Below are positions 1-45,700 of a DNA stretch of 64,000 bases, piece by piece. Position 1 is the first letter of the stretch; each line of letters starts with the position of its first letter. The notes beneath the pieces were generated by a model. The model made no database searches. It saw only the letters and a program-made list of their open reading frames with translations, and was not told the origin of the DNA. This DNA comes from Flabesymbios commensalis (taxonomy: Eukaryota; Annelida; Polychaeta; Terebellida; Flabelligeridae), in the NCBI GenBank assembly GCA_964017125.1, contig OZ024911.1:40558999-40622998 (forward strand), written 5' to 3'. The position numbers and the translations under genes were made by a program.

Positions 1-390
1 CATTAAACAAACACTGGGAACAGAACGTCATTGTATGTTGTACTAACATGAAATGTGTTAGTACAAGTTAAAATGACGTTGCTGAGATTCAGCCTTTAAT
101 GGGCACTACATACTAAATAAACAATAAATCATCCACAAATATATACCAAAAAACATTGAACACCATAATAAAGTTCGGAACATTTTATAGGTAAAACAGT
201 AACATACAAATCGAAAATCTCGCACTCGATTTGAGAAAATTCATGCAACATAGTAACATGCTGACAGGGGACAATCACAAAATTGTAAGTTGTGCGATTA
301 AAACGGGGTGTGTGGAAAATGTGCGTTCTTGAAAAAAGAAAGAGCTCAAATTGATTGTCAAAATTGATCATTAACTAGGGATTAGTACTC

Positions 391-466
391 TGCTCTGCAA
401 AGCCAAAAGGTAGTATATGCTTACATGTAAAGTAAGCAGATACTGCCTTTTGGCTTTGTACGGCAG
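391..466. repeat. Family H hairpin element
   Basis: Short imperfect palindrome: gcaaagccaaaaggtagta pairs with tactgccttttggctttg around a centre of acatgtaaagtaag. Related copies occur near 37.1, 47.6, 48.7, 56.1 and 62.8 kb. Probably a tiny non-autonomous DNA transposon; class not determined. Confidence 0.6.
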
Positions 467-581
467 GTCTGCCATGTGATATCAAAGAACGGTACCTTAG
501 TGTTTTATTTTATCTAACCCATCTTGATGTTCTAACCTGAAGTGCCAACTGACGCGATACACAGCTTCAAAATAGCGACAC

Positions 582-835
582 TTAAAACCCTTTCAAGCCA
601 GAATTTATCATTGTCATCTTCATCCACTACAAGCCGCGAATTGCTGTCGCAATTCTCGACTTGTAGTGGATGAAGATGATTAGAAGTCGGTGGAAATTTA
701 AAGAAAATTACCATGTATTGGTAAACCAGTTTAATGGAAATCTTCATTCTAAAACCCTTAGTTGTAGGGCAATTAAGTCTGTTTTCAGGGATGTAAAATG
801 ATGCTTTAATGCATCTTGAGGGCTTAAAGGGTTAA
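582..835. repeat. Family C TTAA-type MITE
   Basis: About 250 bp. It begins ttaaaaccctttcaagcc and ends gggcttaaagggttaa, with a strong hairpin near the left end (cttcatccactacaag pairing with cttgtagtggatgaag; loop ccgcgaattgctgtcgcaat). TTAA flanks and CCC/GGG termini suggest piggyBac-type mobilisation (inference). Confidence 0.75.
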
Positions 836-862
836 TAATAATATTTGTCAACATGGAGGTCA

Positions 863-1106
863 CTAACCCTTCAATTCAAATTGTGCTCACATTTGTATTA
901 GTTTCATTAGCCGATAAAATCACGGTTATTGAAAATTGAATGTGTGCTTAGACAGCAACATTTGTAAACTAAACAAATATGTGCCACTTGAAGTTGTGGG
1001 GGGCGGTAGCGAGATATAACTTCAAGTGGATGAAAAATTAAATTAAATAAATTAGATAATCAGGCGGTTAAAACTTTATAGACGTGATTGGCGCTTAAAG
1101 GGTTGA
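863..1106 (+). repeat. Family D TTAA-type MITE
   Basis: Left end ctaacccttcaattcaa, right end gcgcttaaagggttga. The internal hairpin is cacttgaagttgtg pairing with ataacttcaagtgg around the ggcggtagcgag loop. The element includes the family D marker gtttcattagccgataaaat. Confidence 0.65.
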
Positions 1107-1430
1107 TCATAATGCCTAAAACTTTTTTTTAGCTTTTGTTTAGCATTTTTTCAATTTAATCAACATTAACAATCATACTTTTCGAGCACGACTGGGTTAT
1201 GTACTTAGTCTAAGGAAAAGCGTCTCGAAATTATTGCCAGCACGTAAAATTTAGAAGTAATCGATATCTTTTCCAGAAGATATATCCATCCGTTCTATGT
1301 TTTACTCAGTTTTTAAAAGACCTCGATCTAAGCAGTCCATACAAGTAAAGGCCTGATAAGTAGGCCCCCTATGTGCCGTTTTACAGATCGAATATCCGTA
1401 GGTTACATGTTACATGTTACAGATATTATG

Positions 1431-1436
1431 TTTATT
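1431..1436 (-). terminator. Possible polyadenylation hexamer AATAAA
   Basis: A minus-strand AATAAA lies about 280 nt past the receptor stop codon, the closest such hexamer downstream. In AT-rich DNA this can occur by chance, and the 3' UTR would then include the family B palindrome. Confidence 0.25.
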
Positions 1437-1562
1437 TCTAATTTAGGGTGTAATTTAAATCAGTAAAATTTCTTACAAATCTCTATTCAAAAGCTTGATT
1501 AAAGAACGCACCGCTCTTTTTCCCTAGCAGAACATTTTCCGTCCAATATGTTTTCGGCTCAC

Positions 1563-1682
1563 AATCATGGCTCGTATTGAGACACAAGTTACGATATATC
1601 GTAGGTTTCGGATTGGTCGAGATGGGCATCTCGACCAATCCGAAATCTACGATATATCGTAACATGTACGAGAATATGGCCC
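1563..1682. repeat. Family B palindromic MITE
   Basis: Near-perfect palindrome with arms acgatatatcgtaggtttcg/gattggtcgaga and the mirror tctcgaccaatc/cgaaatctacgatatatcgt, ending in tacgagaatatgg. Copies occur at 37.5 and 42.9 kb. It would lie in the receptor 3' UTR or just beyond it. Confidence 0.75.
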
Positions 1683-1714
1683 ATGATCTCGCACCGGAAA
1701 CACGTGTATTGATA

Positions 1715-35248
<33,534 letters not shown>

Positions 35249-35316
35249 TCATTTGGTGAGATATTGTCGTGTTTGCATGCGCGAGTAAAAACGACTAAAT
35301 ATTAATATAATCGTGC

Positions 35317-35562
35317 TAAACCCTTTAACCGCCGGTTTCGCATATATTCGGGTTTTCATTTTTTATTGGCACATAAAGTACCACATTTTAAGCATGTTAA
35401 AGTTAAAATGTGACATCAATCAGCAAGATTTGAAAAGAGTTGACCTCCATTTTGTCAAATCTTAATAATTTTCACTCACTTGAAGTTGTGGATCGCGTCA
35501 GCGAGACACAACTTCGAGTGGGTGAAAATTCAGATTGAATAATTTGGCGGTTAAAGGGTTAA
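35317..35562 (+). repeat. Family A TTAA-type MITE, complete
   Basis: ctaaaccctttaaccgccgg ... ggcggttaaagggttaa with the standard hairpin (gaagttgtggatcgcgtcag / cgagacacaacttcgagtgg). It lies about 90 bp upstream of the 35227 exon acceptor. Confidence 0.88.
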
Positions 35563-37078
35563 CGCTATAATGTTGGCCAATCACATGAACCGCATCACCT
35601 TAAGAGAGAAGTCACGTTTTCAACTAACTAAGTGCTAGAGACATTGGGTCCATGATGCATACGAACCTAATGTTAAAGAACTGAACTAAAAATAAGTTTG
35701 TAGCCTTGACCCCTTCCATGGACAGACAGGATGAATCCAGGCGCTGGCCTAATTAATTTTCTCCTTTCATGTATTCTGGTCTGGCTTAACACACTAGAAG
35801 ATTGCCAAGATTGATTAACCTAGAGTTTATTAAACAAGCCCCCAGCGAGAATCAGGTACAAAAGTCCAATTGGACAATTTCTATACCATGCGCTGTACAT
35901 AGTTATATCAAAGCACAACTAAATATGATTATTAAATACATTTTAAAAATGTAATGTCAACAGTTGCCTTGTCTTTTTCAAGTTGGAATTGCTGACGCAA
36001 ATCATCTTTTATTGTGAATGGACCAGGATTTCTTTAGCTATTCATGTTGGAGATAGGATTTGGAATGATCCCGAACCGAAAGGGCCAAAGAACAGACAAT
36101 TGAAATAATAAATGACTGGTAAATCCTTAGAACATTCAAGGACGATGTATTGTCGGCTACTCTTTACAAACGTAAAGAAAGACTGCATCTGATACAGCGG
36201 CCCATATGCTTCAGGCGAATACACGAAAATGTATGGCTTATGATGGATCACCAAGTAAATGTGGTGTATTCATGCCACATTAGTTTGCTGTTGTATGTTT
36301 AAAATCCATAATTATGTAAAAAAAAATCCCCAGTGCTGGTATAATTAGCATTGGGTCAGTTATGTTGTGTCTGCTCTGTATATGTAGCAGCCACAATCCA
36401 TCTGTCTTTGTCCATACAACACTTTTTTTCAGAAATGCCCTAAACTCCCGCATTATTTCCGATTCGAGTGCTTCAAAGTCACTTGTCTAGAGAAATGCCA
36501 GCGAAGAGAGTGAGTTAACGCTTGCAAAGGAAATGTCGGGGTTTGCTGTATATATACTTGAGTACAATGCGATCAGGCGACCATTGAAAAAATGCTATGC
36601 ACGTGTGTATATAACGTTTTCAAGCAAGTTTGAAATCTAAAAAAAATATCCCTAGAATTCACAAAATTTTTTTTTATCTAGATGTTCAGATCATATAATA
36701 AATCAATTTGATTAAAGTTTATTTTTTATAAATAGAATACACATGTAGTTTGCTAGCTGAAAATTCATTAAAACAAGTGATACCATTTTAAATAACTATA
36801 TCTGCCTAAAATTCATATAGTGGTGAATCAATTGTGCATATTTTAAACTGCTGAAATATAAATTATTTTACATGCATATTATTATTGTAACGTGTGTTGG
36901 GATACAAAAAACCATATACAATTCAATCTTTCTATTACATAGGTTGATGTTTTAATGTTGTGTTTTCTACATGTTCACTCCTGTTCTATTGTGTTTGAAT
37001 GGCACATTTTATTCAGATAGTCAGTATAATCGTTTTAGTTGTGAACATGGGACTGCAGTTGGTAGGGGCCTATTAGGT

Positions 37079-37145
37079 AAGGCAAAGAGAAACAGCAGCA
37101 ACTGCTTACTTTGCAAGCTCGTAGTTACTGCCGTTTGCTTTTGAA
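37079..37145. repeat. Family H hairpin element
   Basis: aaggcaaagagaaacagcag/caactgcttactttg pairs with caagctcgtagttactgccg/tttgctttt. Confidence 0.6.
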
Positions 37146-37499
37146 TAGCGGTGTTGCAAAATTAATGTACAGCAAATTGTAATCAATCATTTTGAGTGTT
37201 TTTGTATCTATCGGGATCGTATGGCATTGCATCTCATACAGCCTAATATCTCTGTAGGCCTCACCAGCTAGCAACGTCCGCAATAGCCCGCAGCATGACT
37301 ATTATATAATGTATCTGTTATTGCGGGATTCTGCTATGTCTATATTAATAGACTGATTGCCACGTCCTCATCGGCAGATGATGGCTCAATGGTGGACTTA
37401 GATGTAATACGCTGACCCAAAAGTATTACATTATTGGACAAGCGTTTTCTAATTGTTTTTGCGGCATGATATATTGTCTCGTAGTGGGCTCCACATGTG

Positions 37500-37604
37500 C
37501 CTGTATTTTCGTACTAGTTCCGATATATCGATATATTGGTCGAGATGGCCATCTCGACCAATCCGAAGCCTACGATATAGCGTAACTTGTACGATAATAC
37601 GGGC
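37500..37604. repeat. Family B palindromic MITE
   Basis: cctgtattttcgtactagtt ... taacttgtacgataatacgg, with centre ttggtcgagatggccatctc. The left arm is shortened. Confidence 0.7.
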
Positions 37605-37841
37605 CTAGAGCATTGAACGAATAATGGTTTGGGATTCACAATCCTTGGCACAATATTCCCCCAATGTTGGCGAGAGGTAATGTTATGTAGGGAGACAAAT
37701 TGGCGAATAATCACTGGTTTTGTCTTGTCGTCTGCTGACAATTAATGCCCATGTCAAGCCATGATGGAGCGGAAGTGGAAGACAGCCAGACAGCACATGC
37801 GTACTGAGGGTACATGCGCAGAGCAAAAACATCACTTTCTT

Positions 37842-37932
37842 TATTTCTCGTAACGATTTGGCAATAGAACATAAATATAAGTATAAATTATTTCTCGTAA
37901 CGATTTGGCAATAGAACATAAATATAAGTATA
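37842..37932. repeat. Two-copy direct repeat, about 46 bp
   Basis: tatttctcgtaacgatttgg, then caatagaacataaatataag, occurs twice head to tail with almost no change, so the duplication is recent. Confidence 0.8.
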
Positions 37933-38595
37933 TTTTATATCCCGCAGCATGTGCTCTGACCCCTCATAGGAAGCAAGGTGTCTGCAACTTTGAAAGGTTA
38001 TTGTAAATCACGTATATTCTAAGCGGATGCTATCGTAAATGCAAAACAGTATGGTAGTTTCTATGTGGATTCGTCAATTCTACTCGGGGAAAGTGTTATA
38101 TTTATTTATTAAGAGGAAAATATTACCAGAAAACGGTTTTTATGCATAATCTGATCATTTGTTTTCGATTCTGCTCGAATTGAATCGTGAGACATATCAC
38201 GTCATATCAAACATAAATCGGAGCACGTAAATGTATTATGTTTGAATGGCGATATTCACGGTGCTTATTACTTTATGCAGCGATACAGTCATAAATGACC
38301 TAATAAACATACATGAAGTCTTTGAACATTTTAACATGGTATAGAGAACGATCAACAGCGAAACACGGAAATATTGTGCGAAACCAGATTGGAAGGCCAA
38401 ACACTTGTCCATTGAGGTACCGCGGTACCTATTTTCTGAGACCAGCACTTATTGACACTAGGAGATCATAAAAAGCTATCTTATAAATTATGAGACAGCT
38501 TGTGTATTGCATTCAGTGAGCTGTGAGATTGTCTCTGACATTCCATATGACATGGGTCGTTCTGAAGAGAATCAGTTCTGCCCTGAAAAGTCAAG

Positions 38596-38652
38596 AAGCA
38601 GTAACTGGTTACAAGGGAAAAAAACAGATAGTGCCTTTTGGCTTTGCACAGA
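38596..38652. repeat. Family H hairpin element, worn
   Basis: gaagcagtaactggttacaa and gatagtgccttttggctttg form an imperfect inverted pair of the family H type. Confidence 0.4.
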
Positions 38653-39242
38653 AGTGTTATGTAGTAGAATTATACAGACCAATGATTTACCTCATCTTCT
38701 CTACGACAGAAAATAATAATTCGCAGACCTATTTTATGGTCGTCAGTGAGGGGATGTTGGTGGTTCCAAAATAGGAAGCTAGAGATGATAATTAAATATG
38801 CTAGAGAACTCGTGATAAAAGGTTACATAATCGTAGAAACGAGTTATCAGGGTTTACTCAATCACTTTTTTTTTATCTCGTAAAGCGTCAAATACAAGGA
38901 TTCACAACTTCACTTTTTCGCTGATAATTCAGGTATTATGTAGCTCGTTTAAATGACTTGATAAATTATTAGAACATGACTTACTAAATTGATTCCTCGA
39001 TTTCTGAATTGTTCTCATGAAAAAATCATTTACACGACTTGAATTCGATCGATCTGGTCTTTACAAAGACAGACCAACCTCTAATCATCTGAGGCTGGGA
39101 ATGGCGGGCTCAAATAAACAATGTCAAGTAAAAAGAAATTGAGACTTCAAATGTTTAATGCAGTGCCGTATTTGTCATCTTATAGCGTCATCAGCATGAT
39201 CAGCAAAGATAGAATCGTGTCGGGACAGATGCTGACATCATC

Positions 39243-39566
39243 TTGTTGTCTCGGAACGAGAAATGTCCATTTGGCCAGTTTTGCTGTCAACTTTATTTAG
39301 TTAATTCTGCTTCATTTCGTTTGGCGTGCGATTGCCAAATCGTGTATGGGTGTCGAGCGCGGCCGGCCGCGGGGAGTTTGAAACGAGGCAGAAGGTGTCG
39401 TCTGCTATGCGGCCGCCATGACACCCGTCATTCATCTCGCACCACAGTGGCACGAGTGTCAGGTGGACTCAGGACAAAACGTCACCATGGACCCACGGGA
39501 TGTGTCCTGCGAGGCGAGCCCCAACCCCCGGGATGTGACCACGTCAAAGGTTGTATGTGTTAGCGG
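39243..39566 (+). other. GC-rich patch with a 106-codon open frame, unidentified
   Basis: A local GC-rich island containing gcgcggccggccgcggggag and atgcggccgccatg within AT-rich surroundings. The plus-strand frame (MLSRNEKCPFGQFCCQLYLV onward) is rich in Arg, Cys and His and shows no family motif. Flanking splice sites were not convincing. It could be a non-coding CpG-rich patch, an untranslated exon or a repeat remnant. Confidence 0.25.
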
Positions 39567-41004
39567 TTAGGTCCAGACGGTATGTTTTGTCGGGGTGTCA
39601 GGATGATGCATGAGCTGTTCAGCGTCACGCGGCTCAGCTATATAGCGGCAATTCTCATGGACATGGCTTGCGTCTGCTATTTCATTTAAATTCCAGCAAG
39701 GTCATCGAAAAGGAACTCTAAGTACCTCTGGACCGAATATTCTTCCGTATGAAAAAAAAGACTACACTGTTACTTCTTGCTAAATTTGATTTTCGCTTAA
39801 GCTCTGGTTGATAATTTACCGTGACCAGCTGATCTGACAGCACTCATACAGAGTATTTATCACGTTGCCATATAATATTAGGTCAAAAGAACAAATAGTC
39901 AAAAAAAAATAAAAAAATAAACATATATCATAATAACACAAAAACGTGTTGCACATTGAATATCATTGTCTGAAGTATGAATGGCTCAGAAGTAAAGTGA
40001 TTCAAGTCCAAAATTCGATTTTTGTCTGTTTATGTCATTTTGGGAAAGTTAAATAGGGGGCCTATATAGGAAATAATATATAAATATCTAAGCTATTCGT
40101 TTAAAATTGCAAGACTTATTAATCAACATTGTTTTTTTTATTTTCAAAATTGATACTTTTCTTCAATGATAAAGTGATCCAAGTCCATCAGTTTATATAA
40201 GGACACGTTGCCTTGGATCAGCTGTTGAAATGTTATAAAACCCCTCTTAAGCTCTCTCAAACCCCTCTTAAGCTCTATCAGTTTGTGCTTTGCCAATCAT
40301 TACCATTTTATTACTGGAGCAAGATGATGAGTCACTAGGCAGTTTCTATACTAGTTTGTGACTTTTAAAAAGGAATTTATATTTCTAAATTTCAAAATTT
40401 TATTTATAAATTAAAATCGATTTTTTTTTGTCAGAAATGGGTTTTACGATAATGATAACTATATACCTGCGAGTAGGAATGAATAATAAACACCAATGAA
40501 AAACTTCACATATAATTATGTCTAATTATGGACGTGACGATGTTGAATAAAAAATAAAATTAATATTTTTTTAAATTGATTTGAAAATGCGGACTTGGAT
40601 CACTTTACCTCTAAGCCATTCGTATATAGTTGCTATTACAGTAAACAACTAAAAATCTTGATAGGAGATAGTATCTTACCTTTCTCTAATTCTCACTAGA
40701 AACGTTCAGATAAATCTTATATTTTTTCTAACAGAAATAGGAGAAAGTTAAGATAAGATGAATCTTAAGATTGTTAGTGCTGTGGTCTGATGGTACATCT
40801 AGCTTTTATAAGCAGAAGTATTTCATTTTGGCGTCATATGTAATACCCACACATTGTTATCGGACTCATGTTCACGTGTTACGGGTCATACGAAGAAATT
40901 AATCATACTATACTGTGGCCATAAATATACTGTGGCCAGAATTAAATGCTAAAACATATTTAAAGCCACAATATACCTATTGTAATTGTTTTAATCCATT
41001 TTTT

Positions 41005-41165
41005 ATCAGTCGGTCAAATCATGGTTGTTGTAAGCGATTTATGTTTTAAAGTTCAACATTTGGAAATGGATGATCTGAAATGAAGCAAATATGAATCTCG
41101 CTATAGCGACCCACAACTTCAAGTGGGTGAAAATTAAAATTACTTAGCTGGTAAAAGGTTAACAC
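41005..41165 (+). repeat. Family D MITE, worn
   Basis: tcagtcggtcaaatcatggt ... ctcgctatagcgacccacaa/cttcaagtgggtgaaaatta ... ggtaaaaggttaa. The left stem of the hairpin is lost. Confidence 0.6.
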
Positions 41166-41511
41166 GCATATATTCTAACGAATGCCACTAAAACGAAGAC
41201 AATGAAAAACCATGATTTGTGTCAAATGTGCCGCCCCTTCTGTGAACAAACCGTCTTACCGCTAAACACGAACAGCAATGATATAATCTCATCGTAATGA
41301 GAGATTAATCCGCAGTTTACGTGCCCATTTTAGGGGATGACGACAATAAACCTGCCGATGAACAACCATCCTAATTCTGATTGACTAGGCGTTAGTAAAC
41401 AGACTATTGTGTCCCGGTTAAAAAGGTTGTCAAGCATGTAAATCACAGACTGATCGATAGCTCCACCGTGGCTGTGGTAAATCTGGAGTTATGTTCATAT
41501 CATCTTCCCTA

Positions 41512-41572
41512 CAGCAAGGCTAGGCTTCTCGAGGTCGCAGTCTGCGACCTCGAGAAGCTAAGCCTTGCTGTG
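41512..41572. repeat. Near-perfect hairpin
   Basis: acagcaaggctaggcttctc/gaggtcgcag pairs with ctgcgacctcgagaagctaa/gccttgctgt with almost no loop. Confidence 0.85.
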
Positions 41573-41696
41573 TGAGGAGCGCGCAACGCGGGGCCCTTGA
41601 CGTCGAAATTAACGCGCGAAATTAACGTCGATACACCGGTCTCAACCTTAACTCGACAACGCCGTCATTAACGTGATCGTCTAGTCACATTGAGAA

Positions 41697-41803
41697 AGGA
41701 GTGTTGTTTCTCTGAAAACCACACAGAACAGCGGGGTTCGAAACCGGGACGCATGCATGACTAGCGAGGCAGTCAGGCGCTCTAGCCATTTCGCCACGTC
41801 CCC
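41697..41803 (-). mobile_element. tRNA-headed SINE (minus strand)
   Basis: On the minus strand the head reads ggggacgtggcgaaatggct, agagcgcctgactgcctcgc (A box region), then cccggtttcgaaccccgctg (B box with one extra base). The 5' three-quarters is a recognisable tRNA-like fold. The 3' part (tctgtgtggttttcagagaa) does not complete an acceptor stem, so this is a SINE head or tRNA pseudogene and not a working tRNA. Confidence 0.65.
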
Positions 41804-42467
41804 TTCCCTGCCTTGCTGTAGGTCCATAAATAGTGCTAGTCAACAAGTGATCAGTGCAGATATTCTGGAAGCAACTTTTAGGCATGTGACTGGTCGAGAT
41901 GCCCATGTTTTCCGATCACATGCCTAATATCTGGGCAGTCTCTTGATAGATACAGGGCCTATTTTTAGCAACGTTTTTCGCCGCTCTTCGTTCGGGACTT
42001 GCCAACGCTTCTATGAGTTGGTCAGATCACTCATTAGTGGAGAGAGACACACGAGAAATATCTAATATAGAACATTATAGGTCTATATGGAATATCTAAT
42101 AATATCTAATATCTAATATATATGTCAAACTATTCTCGTAAACGACATGCAGAGGTCACGAAGATTTTGACAAACAAGGATTTTGAAAAAAACGTTGATA
42201 ACATTGAGCCCAACTCTTAGGATATCTAGATCACCAGTCTGCTTTGATACTAGCGGCGCAAGTCAACTGTGATTTACCTATGTAAAAGAAGAAGTCACCA
42301 TCCTGCAGTGTCGACATTATATGGCAGTATCATCAAGGCGGCTCTCTTAGTACATACTAAAACGGGACATTAAAAAAAATATAGGCCTATACTTGTACCG
42401 TCGAAGGAGCTTGCCCGAGATACCTCATCTCCGCCTGCAATTAAAACAATGCTGCTTCACTGCGTTA

Positions 42468-42582
42468 TCCTAGCAAACACGAGACATTGACACAATGCTG
42501 ATTTAATGTTGGTCCACCGTCTACGACGCTGGCCCAACATTAAATAAGCATTGCGTCAACGTCTCGTGTTTACAGAGATACT
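42468..42582. repeat. Family G palindromic MITE (first of a pair)
   Basis: cctagcaaacacgagacatt, arm gacacaatgctgatttaatg, centre ccaccgtctacgacgctggc, right arm taaataagcattgcgtcaac, end gtctcgtgtttacagaga. Confidence 0.85.
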
Positions 42583-42633
42583 GCTATTTGTTTTCAGTAC
42601 TGGGCCAATCACTTTGAGAACATTGACCCTTCC

Positions 42634-42741
42634 CAGTAAGCACGAGACATTGAACCAATGCTGGATTGATGTGGGGCCGACGTCATAGACGGTGGGCCAA
42701 CATCAACCCAACATTGGTTCAATGTTTCGTTTTTTCTGGGA
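42634..42741. repeat. Family G palindromic MITE (second of a pair)
   Basis: cccagtaagcacgagacatt ... caatgtttcgttttttctgg, with centre gacgtcatagacggtgggcc. 51 bp separate it from its neighbour. Confidence 0.85.
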
Positions 42742-42858
42742 TGCCACGATTGTTTTGCTACGAGTAAACAATCTTCAAACAATTATTCAAGATTCTTGAA
42801 GGTTATTTTACCTACATTAATAATATAGAGACATATTCCTCATACATAGGCCTACCAG

Positions 42859-42972
42859 GGTCCGTATTCTCGTACACGTTACGATATATGGTAGGCTTCT
42901 GATTGGTCGAGATGGCCATCTCGACCAATCAGAAGCCTACGATATATTGTAACTTGTACGAGAATACGGACC
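42859..42972. repeat. Family B palindromic MITE, best copy
   Basis: ggtccgtattctcgtacacg / ttacgatatatggtaggctt / ctgattggtcgagatgg is mirrored by ccatctcgaccaatcagaag / cctacgatatattgtaactt / gtacgagaatacggacc. Confidence 0.88.
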
Positions 42973-43186
42973 AGATATGTATGTGGAAACTTTCTTTATA
43001 ATTACCACGTGGAAAAGAACATTCAAGAACCTTTTGTTCTGAGAGTCAAGTGTTTGAAAAACACAAATCCCCACTGCTCCGCATTGGCATTTACATCAAT
43101 CGGTATGCGGCGCCACCAAAATTTATTACATATACAGAAACCGGGTGCGCCCCACTAATTTTATAAACTGAATTCCTGGAGCTCAA

Positions 43187-43902
43187 GCGGTATCGCCTGC
43201 GTCAAAATCGCCGTTATGCTGAATCAGAACAGTGTCATCTTCATCTATCCAGTTGTCTGCTACCGGCAGACTCCTTGATATCACGTATATGTGCTCTGAG
43301 TTCAGAACCCCCCTCTTCCCTGCCCAACTCCTGCAGGCCAGACAATCTGACCTGAGTGTGACCTCTACACCACAGACAGTAAACCGGTGACCTCATAATG
43401 AATATTCATGTTGCTCGCACCCCCTCCTTTTCGTACCGGCATCACACACACCTGTTGTCAAGGTCAGACTGGTAGTCTGACGGTCTGACCTGACTGGGCA
43501 GGGTGAACAGTGTGGATTATCGTTGCTAGGTCTCCCAAGTTTAGCCGACAATAGTAATTAACCCTTAGACCGCCGGTGCCGAATATATTCGGTTTTTCGT
43601 TTTTTTAACACCACATTATGTACCACATTGTAAACATGTTGAAGATAAAATGTGACATCAATCAGCACTATTTGAAAATAATTGACCTCCATTTTGTCAT
43701 ATCTGAATAATTTTCACTCACTTGAAGTTGTGGATCGCGTCAGCGAGACACAACTTCAAGTGGGTGAAAATTCAGATTAAATAATCTGGCGGTTAAAGGG
43801 TTAATGGGTATCGCCTGTGTCAAAATCGCCGTTCTGTTGAATCAGAACAGTGTGAATTATTGTTGCTAGGTTTCCCAAGTCTAGCCGACAATAGTAATTT
43901 GG
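43187..43902. repeat. Interspersed direct duplication around a family A element
   Basis: ggtatcgcctgcgtcaaaat at 43187 recurs at 43807, and tgttgctaggtctcccaagt-type sequence at 43520 recurs at 43865 (cctagcaacaa reversed is not involved; both copies run the same way). The second copy joins the two segments directly, lacking 43237-43505. A family A MITE sits between the copies. Confidence 0.65.
43558..43804 (+). repeat. Family A TTAA-type MITE, complete
   Basis: Perfect TTAA flanks, left cccttagaccgccggtgccg, right tctggcggttaaaggg, standard hairpin. One of the best copies for defining the family ends. Confidence 0.9.
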
Positions 43903-44044
43903 TGTGGTCTCTTGTTTCTACTTTCCATCAGTTTAGTCTGCCTGCATGAAACATGTGAAATCCTGTCAGCATGGCGTAGGCCGGAGTTTTGATATAACTT
44001 CGGGGGTTACATATTTATCTAAATAACGTAACTCTCTCAATTCT

Positions 44045-44317
44045 AGGGGCGGATCTAGCTTTTCACCGACGAGAGGGGTTTAAAACTTGACAGATGAATA
44101 TTTCACAGCTGTCAGAGAAGAGTCCGAGAAGCCTGCACGGGGGAAATTTTTGATTTTCAAAGGCTTTCTCCAGCAATCTATGGCATATTGGGAACTGTTT
44201 GTCCCTCAGTGTGTAATAAGTTCATAAGAAAACCCCTAAATAAGGTTATAATTTTTTTCAAGAGGGGGGAAGGTAACCCCCCCCCCCCCACAAACCACCC
44301 CCTTGGATCCGCCCCTG
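44045..44317. mobile_element. hAT-like non-autonomous element
   Basis: Terminal inverted repeats taggggcggatctagctttt and cccttggatccgcccctg enclose about 270 bp without coding capacity and with a C-run. The CAGGGGCGGATCC-type ends are typical of hAT elements in animals. Flanks aattct/gaattc are a weak candidate for a target duplication. Confidence 0.65.
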
Positions 44318-44689
44318 AATTCGGGGTCGAGGCGTTATTAAATCCCGTTAATTTGATAAATTACACCATGATACTCGTATTATATATTAAACATGTCAAG
44401 TAATTCAAGGTCGCTGATATCTATTTACAAAGTAATTTTCTTAATTCACTCTGAGTTGGAATAGCGTCCGTTATTCCAGCTGAAAGTGACTGAAAAATAC
44501 CAATCTGGTGATTTGACGCCTAAATGGTAGATGGAGATCATACGAGTTGTTAGGCTAACACAATGGGTATCAGGTTGCAATCCATTTTCCATTTCGGGCT
44601 TTATTGTCCTCAGCACCTGCTCGGTACACACGGTCTGGGATCTGTTGAATCCACTGTGGCGATCGAAATCGTGAATGACATCAGAACCG

Positions 44690-44778
44690 ACCCACTGGGC
44701 ACGCGGCGTTGTTGCGACGTTGAATCAACGTCATTGACGTTGATTCAACGTCGCAACAACGTCGCGTGCCCAGTGGGA
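44690..44778. repeat. Palindromic MITE (CCCACTGGGCACG ends)
   Basis: Perfect foldback: cccactgggcacgcggcgtt/gttgcgacgttgaatcaacg | tcattga | cgttgattcaacgtcgcaac/aacgtcgcgtgcccagtggg. Only one copy was seen in this window. Confidence 0.85.
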
Positions 44779-44908
44779 CTAGCACACGAATCGTGAGGCT
44801 TTATATGAGTATAAGGTAGGCGTCGCCATCGTTAAATCGATATCTACATGACTTGATGATGCCGATGTTTCTGGATGATGGTAGTCTGAAAAAACATTCA
44901 GGATGTGT

Positions 44909-45152
44909 TTAACCCTAAAGCGTTGACATATTTTTGTATAAACCATGGAGACCATGTTTTTTTCAAATCTGAAATCATCATAAATGTCTTAGTTAGCTCT
45001 TTCCGCTTCATTTGAATACTTATGTTATGGTTCTACGGCCATTTAAAATGGTTATTCTTTCAGTGCAGTGGCAGTCTTCAGACGTCTGAATTTGACATCT
45101 GTAGACGATAGATTCTGACGTCTAAAGACGTTCCCCGCGCTGAAAGGGTTGA
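44909..45152 (-). repeat. Family E TTAA-type MITE
   Basis: Reverse copy: ttaaccctaaagcgttgaca ... ccatggagaccatgtttttt ... hairpin cagtcttcagacgtctgaat/ctgacgtctaaagacgttcc ... cgctgaaagggttga. Confidence 0.8.
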
Positions 45153-45547
45153 GCCGTGCAGCTTTAATTTTGAATCACACTTTAATACAAAAGCCACTCT
45201 TCGAAGAACAGTTTTAGCATACCACAATAAACATGATAAAATAATGATGGAAATAAAGTTTGTTCTATGACGGAATAAATAAAATGGTGAACAAAAGAAC
45301 GAACCAACAAAAGAACGCAGCAATGAATGTAGGAATGCAATAATATTGCACTACGTAGATTAATGAACATTATAGCCTGTGACATCGGGGATCAAGAGTA
45401 CTTTCTCTTGTACTGGTCTGTGTATCCAGTTTCAAAGAAGGCCAAGGTTCAAATTGGGTCCTGTGCCTGAAGGCCAGAGTCATCTTATTCATCTCACCTT
45501 CTGATTAGTTATCAGAATGCTCTACTGGCTGTTTAGCATAGGCATTA

Positions 45548-45700
45548 GCATTAGCATTCATTCATTCATTCATTCATTCATTCATTCATTCATTCATTCA
45601 TTCATTCATTCATTCATTTATTCATTCATTCATTCATTCATTCATTCATTCATTCATTCATTCGTTCGTTCGTTCATTCATTCATTTATTCATTTATTTA
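45548..45700. repeat. (CATT)n microsatellite
   Basis: About 38 tandem tetranucleotides, slightly interrupted (gttcgttcgttc near 45662). Reading frames across it (IHSF repeats) are artefacts. Confidence 0.95.

Noticed and set aside
41697-41803. A functional tRNA gene (also considered at 16629 and 19405)
   Set aside because: A-box and B-box-like segments are present but acceptor stems do not close, the B boxes are imperfect, and downstream bodies fit SINEs.
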